NCBI RefSeq assembly: GCF_030270585.1
Contig: NZ_BSYI01000016.1
Coordinates: 1-64,000, forward strand
DNA length: 64,000 bases
Source of the DNA: Paralimibaculum aggregatum
GTDB lineage: Bacteria; Pseudomonadota; Alphaproteobacteria; Rhodobacterales; Rhodobacteraceae
Reading direction: 5' to 3'
How positions within the stretch are numbered: position 1 is the stretch's first letter; the number at the start of each line of letters is the position of its first letter. Both the position numbers and the translations under genes were made by a program. The notes under the pieces are model-generated. The model did no database searches. It worked only from the letters and a program-made list of their open reading frames with translations, and was not told the DNA's origin. Below, piece by piece: positions 59,894 through 64,000 of this stretch.

Positions 59894-61794
59894 TGCTGGA
59901 CCGCAAGAATGCGCCCGCCGCCTTCGATCTCGACGGCTTCATCGCGCAGCAGGAGAAGAAGGACCAGCTGCGCTTCCTGACCTGCGGCTCGGTGGATGAC
60001 GGCAAGTCGACCCTGCTCGGCCGGCTGCTCTACGACAGCAAGACCGTGTTCGAGGACCAGCTCTCCGCCACCGAGACCGAGAGCCGCAAGTTCGGCACCC
60101 AGGGCGAGAACATCGACCTCGCGCTGCTGGTCGACGGGCTGCAGGCCGAGCGCGAGCAGGGCATCACCATCGATGTCGCCTATCGCTATTTCGAGACCGA
60201 GAAGCGCAAGTTCATCGCCGCCGACACGCCGGGCCACGAGCAGTATACCCGCAACATGGCCACCGGCGCCTCCACCGCCGAGCTCGCCATCATCCTGATC
60301 GACGCGCGCAAGGGCATCCTGACCCAGACCCGGCGGCACAGCTTCATCGTCTCGCTGCTCGGCATCCGCCACGTGATCCTGGCGGTGAACAAGATGGACC
60401 TGGTGAACTACGACCAGGGCACCTTCGAGGAGATCGCCTATACCTACAGCGCCTTCGCCGAGCGCCTCGGCATCGAGGACGTGCGCTGCGTGCCGCTGTC
60501 GGCGCTGACCGGGGAGAACGTGTTCAACCGGGGCACCGAGATGGGCTGGTATGACGGCCCGCCGCTGATCGAGATCATGGAGACGGTGGAGATCCGCCGC
60601 GCCGCGGTGGACGCCCCGTTCCGGATGCCGGTGCAGTGGGTCAACCGCCCCAATCTCGATTTCCGCGGCTTCAGCGGCACCATCGCCGCGGGCCGGGTGC
60701 ATCGCGGCATGGAGGTGACCGCGAGCCTCACCGGCAAGGCGAGCCGGGTCGCGCGCATCCTCGGCCCCTCGGGCGATCTCGACAGCGCCGCCGCCGGCCA
60801 GGCGGTGACCGTCGTGCTCGAGGACGAGATCGACATCAGCCGCGGCGACCTGCTGGCCGCCGGCGATCCGAAGCCGCAGGTGGCCGACCAGTTCGCCGCG
60901 CATCTGATCTGGATGGACGGCGAGGCGATGCTGCCCGAGCGGCCCTATCTGGTCCGCTTCGCCACCGCCTCGGCGACCGCGCAGATCACCGATCTGGTGC
61001 ACCGGGTCGATGTCAACTCGCTCGACCATTTCGCGGCGAAGACGCTCGAGCTCAACGAGGTCGGCTACTGCAAGTTCGCGCTCGACCGGCCGGTCGCCTT
61101 CGACGCCTATGGCGCCAACCGGCAGACCGGCTCCTTCGTGCTGATCGACCGCTACACCAACGCCACCGTCGGCGCCGGGGTGATCGACTTCGCGCTGCGC
61201 CGGGCGAGCAACATCGAATGGCACGAGATGAAGGTGGACAAGGCCGCCCGCATCCGCGCCAGCGGCCACCTGCCGAGCGTGCTCTGGTTCACCGGGCTCT
61301 CGGGCGCGGGCAAGTCCACCGTTGCCGACATGGTGGAGCAGAAGCTGCACGCCGCCGGCAAGCGTACCTATCTGCTCGACGGCGACAATGTCCGCCACGG
61401 GCTCAACAAGGATCTCGGCTTCACCGACCAGGACCGGGTGGAGAACATCCGCCGGGTCGCCGAGGTGGCGCGGCTGATGGCCGATGCCGGGCTGATCGTG
61501 CTGGTCTCCTTCATCTCGCCGTTCCGCTCGGAGCGGCAGATGGCGCGGGCGATGATGGACGAGGGCGAGTTCATCGAGGTCTTCGTCGACACGCCGCTCG
61601 AGGTCTGCGAGTCGCGCGATCCGAAGGGGCTCTACAAGAAGGCCCGCGCCGGCGAGCTGAAGAACTTCACCGGGATCGATTCCGACTACGAGCGCCCGCT
61701 CGCCCCGGAGGTCACGCTGAAGAGCGCCGAGGCCGCCCCCGAGGAGCTGGCCGAGCGCGTGGTGGCGCATCTGCGCCAGACCGGCCGGATCTGA
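59893..61794 (+). CDS. cysNC: Bifunctional sulfate adenylyltransferase subunit 1 / APS kinase (CysNC)
   Basis: 633 residues from ATG 59893. Residues about 1-440 are the CysN GTPase: G1 [10 protein letters not shown]3 [12 protein letters not shown]4 NKMD, with EF-Tu-like barrels after it. Residues about 455-633 are APS kinase: [12 protein letters not shown] and the [17 protein letters not shown] loop, [20 protein letters not shown]. The fusion makes APS and then PAPS, the sulfate donor for sulfation or assimilation. This fused form is common in alphaproteobacteria. The unit ends at a strong hairpin. Confidence 0.96.
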   Translation: MLDRKNAPAAFDLDGFIAQQEKKDQLRFLTCGSVDDGKSTLLGRLLYDSKTVFEDQLSATETESRKFGTQGENIDLALLVDGLQAEREQGITIDVAYRYFETEKRKFIAADTPGHEQYTRNMATGASTAELAIILIDARKGILTQTRRHSFIVSLLGIRHVILAVNKMDLVNYDQGTFEEIAYTYSAFAERLGIEDVRCVPLSALTGENVFNRGTEMGWYDGPPLIEIMETVEIRRAAVDAPFRMPVQWVNRPNLDFRGFSGTIAAGRVHRGMEVTASLTGKASRVARILGPSGDLDSAAAGQAVTVVLEDEIDISRGDLLAAGDPKPQVADQFAAHLIWMDGEAMLPERPYLVRFATASATAQITDLVHRVDVNSLDHFAAKTLELNEVGYCKFALDRPVAFDAYGANRQTGSFVLIDRYTNATVGAGVIDFALRRASNIEWHEMKVDKAARIRASGHLPSVLWFTGLSGAGKSTVADMVEQKLHAAGKRTYLLDGDNVRHGLNKDLGFTDQDRVENIRRVAEVARLMADAGLIVLVSFISPFRSERQMARAMMDEGEFIEVFVDTPLEVCESRDPKGLYKKARAGELKNFTGIDSDYERPLAPEVTLKSAEAAPEELAERVVAHLRQTGRI

Positions 61795-61820
61795 TCCGCG
61801 GCATCAGGGGCCGCGAGAAC

Positions 61821-61843
61821 GGGGGCCGCGCGCCGCGGCCCCC
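61821..61843. terminator. Bidirectional terminator hairpin between cysNC and proX
   Basis: A 10-bp perfect stem, GGGGGCCGCG (61821-61830) with CGCGGCCCCC (61834-61843), 3-nt loop CGC, between the convergent gene ends. Confidence 0.8.
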
Positions 61844-61861
61844 TGCCTGCCGCCCGGCCCG

Positions 61862-62812
61862 TCAGCCGTTGATCCAGCCGTTGACGATGTCCGGGTTCTC
61901 CTCGATCCACTCCTCGGCGACCTCCTGCGGGTCGCGCTTGTTGGTGAACATCTCGACGATCCAGCCGTTGATCTCGTTGCCGTTGAACTGCACGTTCTTC
62001 AGCATCTTCGCCACCGCCGGGTTGCGCTCCCAGAGCGACTTGGAGAAGGCGACATAGATGTCGTTGGGCGCGATCACGCATTCGAAATGCGAGACCTCGA
62101 GCCAGTTCTCGGCGTCCAGATCGACATCCTCGCAGCCATCGAAACGCTCCGGCTCCTCGAGCGCGGTGAGGTCGTACTGCACGTGCAGCGCCTCCGGGGT
62201 CCAGTGGTAGAAGAGCTGCGGCTTGGACGAGGCATAGGCCGCGGCGAGCCCGGCCTTGAAGGTGTCGGCCGAGACGATGTTGGGCTCCCAGAGCCCGTCG
62301 AGCCCGTAGGACTTGAACTTGATCTGCCAGCGCTTGGTCGAGGCCCAGGTCACGTCGCCGGCCCAGTACTCGCCGAGCCCGTCGCCGTCGGTGTCGAACA
62401 TCGCCGCGATCTCGGGGTTGTTCAGGTCGTCGATGGAGCTTACCCGGTCGGCCATGTAGGACGGCACGTAGAGGTTCGAGGTGCCCTTGTAGGGCTGGTT
62501 GTGGTCCACCGTCTCGTTGTCGACGATGTACTGGTCCCAGGCGGCCTGCCAGTTCGGCATCCACATGTCGGTGTGCACGTCGATCGAGCCGTCGCCCTTG
62601 TCCATGCCGGCGAAGATCACCGGCTGCTGGTTCATGCCGGTGACGATCTCCGCCTGCGAGCCCATCGGCCCGTTGATCACCGCCGCCAGCACATGGCCGA
62701 TGGCGCGGGCGCCGTTCCAGCTCAGATCCGAGATCATCACCTTCTCCTGCGCCCCGGCGAGGCTGGTGCCGGCCAGCAGGGCGATCGCGGCATACTTGCT
62801 GATGGTCTTCAT
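61862..62812 (-). CDS. proX: Glycine betaine/proline-type ABC substrate-binding protein ProX
   Basis: 316 residues from ATG 62812, with AGGAG 6 nt upstream and a short signal peptide (AAIALLAGTSLAGA). OpuAC-family features: aromatic and acidic positions in DVHTDMWMPNWQAAWDQYI, GDVTWASTKRWQIKFKSYGL, split near the Lys-Arg-Trp, and LFYHWTPEALHVQYDL. Several Trp/Tyr fit a cage for a quaternary ammonium ligand such as glycine betaine or proline betaine. It lies 45 bp after the ProW permease. Confidence 0.88.
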   Translation of the reverse strand: MKTISKYAAIALLAGTSLAGAQEKVMISDLSWNGARAIGHVLAAVINGPMGSQAEIVTGMNQQPVIFAGMDKGDGSIDVHTDMWMPNWQAAWDQYIVDNETVDHNQPYKGTSNLYVPSYMADRVSSIDDLNNPEIAAMFDTDGDGLGEYWAGDVTWASTKRWQIKFKSYGLDGLWEPNIVSADTFKAGLAAAYASSKPQLFYHWTPEALHVQYDLTALEEPERFDGCEDVDLDAENWLEVSHFECVIAPNDIYVAFSKSLWERNPAVAKMLKNVQFNGNEINGWIVEMFTNKRDPQEVAEEWIEENPDIVNGWING

Positions 62813-62857
62813 GTGATACTCCTTGTTGTCGTTGTCGTCGTTGCCGTGGGTCTTGCG

Positions 62858-64000
62858 TCAGATCCGGCTGAACGAGGCCCGGATCCCCTTGAGGATGCGG
62901 TCGATCATCATCGCGACCAGGGCGATGGCGATGCCGGCGAGCAGGCCCTTGCCGGCCTGCGCATCGCCGAGCGCGGCGGTGACGATGGCGCCCAGCCCCT
63001 CGGCGCCGATGAAGGCCGAGATCGTGGCCATCGAGAGCGCCAGCATGATCGTCTGGTTGAGCCCGGCCATGATCGAGGGCACCGCCATCGGCAGCTCGAC
63101 CTTGGTGAGCAGCTGCCGCTCCGAGGCGCCGAAGGCCATCGCCGCCTCCTTGGTGGTCTCGGGCACCTGCAGGATGCCGAGCGCGGTGAGCTTGATCATC
63201 GGCGGCATCGCGAAGACCACGGTGGCGATCACCGCCGGCGGCTGCGAGATGCCGAAGAAGGCGACGGCCGGCACCAGGTAGCTGAGCGAGGGGATGGTCT
63301 GCATCACGTCGAGGATCGGCTCGGTGATCCAGCGCGCCCACTTGTTCTTGGCCATCCAGATCCCCACCGGCAGGCCGATGATCACGCAGAGCCCGGTGGC
63401 CACCACCACCAGCGCCATGGTCTGCATCGCCACCTGCCAGAGCTCGAAGACCGCGAGGAAGCCGAGCGAGGAGGCCACGAAGAGCGTCGTGCCCGGCCCG
63501 GTATAGGCCCAGCTCAGCGCGATGAAGAGGAAGGCGATCACCGGCCATGGGGTCTGCATGAAGGCGGTCTCGACCAGGATCAGCGACTGGCGCAGCACAT
63601 GCGTCATCGCATCGAAGATCCCGGCGAAGGAGGCGCGCAGATAGTTGATCGAGATGTCGATGCTCTCGGCGCTGTAGGTGAAGATGTTGACCACCCTGCC
63701 CTCGACCGGCGGCTTCACCTCGCGCAGCACCATGGTGGCGCCGGTGTCGCCGGCGGCGATGGCGGCCTCGTCGGGCACCCGGCGATAGATCACGTCGGCC
63801 GGCGGCTCGATCCGTGCCAGCGTCGGGAAATCGTCGATGAACCAGCAGTCGAAGCGGTCCTTCAGCGAGATCCCGGCAACCTCGTCGATGGTGCGGATGT
63901 CGCGGTTGACCCCGCGCAGCTCCTTGCGGATGGCGGCGCGGCGCGCCTTCTGCGCCTGCGTGCGCTCGGCCAGGGCATCGATGGCGGCCCGCTCGCCGGC
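62858..64000 (-). CDS. proW: ProW-type ABC permease (5' end cut by window edge)
   Basis: At least 380 codons; the frame stays open through base 64000. An internal GTG at 63793 is not taken as the start because the frame continues upstream with good codon bias. The C-terminal 230 residues carry the permease core: VVVATGLCVIIGLPVGIWMA and the EAA-type loop PETTKEAAMAFGASERQLLTKVELP. The upstream part is a long hydrophilic N-terminal region (QAQKARRAAIRKELRGVNRD, coiled-coil-like) before the first helix, longer than in E. coli ProW. Probable operon proV-proW-proX, proV lying to the right of the window. Confidence 0.9.
   Translation of the reverse strand, partial: AGERAAIDALAERTQAQKARRAAIRKELRGVNRDIRTIDEVAGISLKDRFDCWFIDDFPTLARIEPPADVIYRRVPDEAAIAAGDTGATMVLREVKPPVEGRVVNIFTYSAESIDISINYLRASFAGIFDAMTHVLRQSLILVETAFMQTPWPVIAFLFIALSWAYTGPGTTLFVASSLGFLAVFELWQVAMQTMALVVVATGLCVIIGLPVGIWMAKNKWARWITEPILDVMQTIPSLSYLVPAVAFFGISQPPAVIATVVFAMPPMIKLTALGILQVPETTKEAAMAFGASERQLLTKVELPMAVPSIMAGLNQTIMLALSMATISAFIGAEGLGAIVTAALGDAQAGKGLLAGIAIALVAMMIDRILKGIRASFSRI

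Noticed and set aside
1-64000. Insertion sequences, prophage, integron or attachment sites
   Set aside because: No transposase, integrase, phage structural gene or terminal inverted repeats were recognised; the tRNA-Gly has no repeated 3' fragment that I could find nearby.

Overview
The window is very GC-rich (roughly 70% or more, third codon positions almost all G/C) and looks like a chromosomal segment of an alphaproteobacterium, most likely of the Rhodobacterales. Pointers are a VPLPA-CTERM-like sorting tail, a fused CysNC, a bacterial-type homospermidine synthase, and many TRAP and ABC solute importers. No transposase, integrase, phage gene or CRISPR array was seen. Both edges cut genes: a CocE/NonD hydrolase on the left and a ProW-type permease on the right.

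Layout. 1-3.6 kb: hydrolase, metallophosphoesterase and an SDR. 4.1-7.5 kb: a large acidic carbohydrate-binding/SdrD-like protein and a CTERM-sorted exported protein, each followed by a terminator-like hairpin. 7.6-14.8 kb: small-molecule catabolism (racemase/maleate-isomerase family, class V aminotransferase, SDR, esterase, family 5 ABC binding protein, PcaB-like lyase) with a tRNA-Gly(CCC). 14.8-18.15 kb: 3.3 kb without a convincing gene, containing three out-of-frame tandem copies of a 236-bp unit. 18.15-25.8 kb: prephenate-dehydratase-like protein, TAXI-TRAP importer split by homospermidine synthase, LysR regulator, WrbA and a DMT exporter. 26-30.9 kb: a complete Liv-type ABC importer.

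The centrepiece is 30.9-43.8 kb, a propane-monooxygenase-type soluble di-iron monooxygenase locus. Reading leftward from a consensus sigma-54 promoter at 43463-43477 the order is a 77-codon leader ORF, prmA (hydroxylase alpha), prmB (reductase), prmC (hydroxylase beta), prmD (coupling protein), amidohydrolase, DUF59/MIP18-type protein, dedicated GroEL-like chaperonin, and zinc alcohol dehydrogenase. The facing rightward unit, with its own consensus sigma-54 promoter at 31039-31053, encodes an unrecognised 157-residue protein and an AcoR-type sigma-54 activator. The two control regions share ACATCTGTAA and TGTAA/TTACA-type elements, so one activator probably drives both. Hairpins in the prmA-prmB and prmD-amidohydrolase gaps suggest graded expression.

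43.8-46.4 kb: five unrecognised or loosely recognised genes beside the prm control region (154-aa, 88-aa antisense, 105-aa coiled coil, 371-aa beta-propeller-like, 69-aa). 46.4-50.9 kb: DctPQM TRAP importer, GntR/UTRA regulator with a clear operator, and a divergent amidohydrolase. 50.9-55.8 kb: FecCD-type ABC importer with two different binding proteins, one ModA-like, divergent from a MOT1-family transporter, so probably molybdate/oxyanion uptake. 55.8-58.6 kb: HD-domain protein, then a LysR regulator divergent from a zinc-lacking ADH-family oxidoreductase. 58.6-61.8 kb: cysD-cysNC sulfate activation, with a near-consensus sigma-54 promoter upstream. 61.9-64 kb: glycine-betaine-type ProX and partial ProW.

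All function calls come from reading motifs and gene order by eye. No database search was run.
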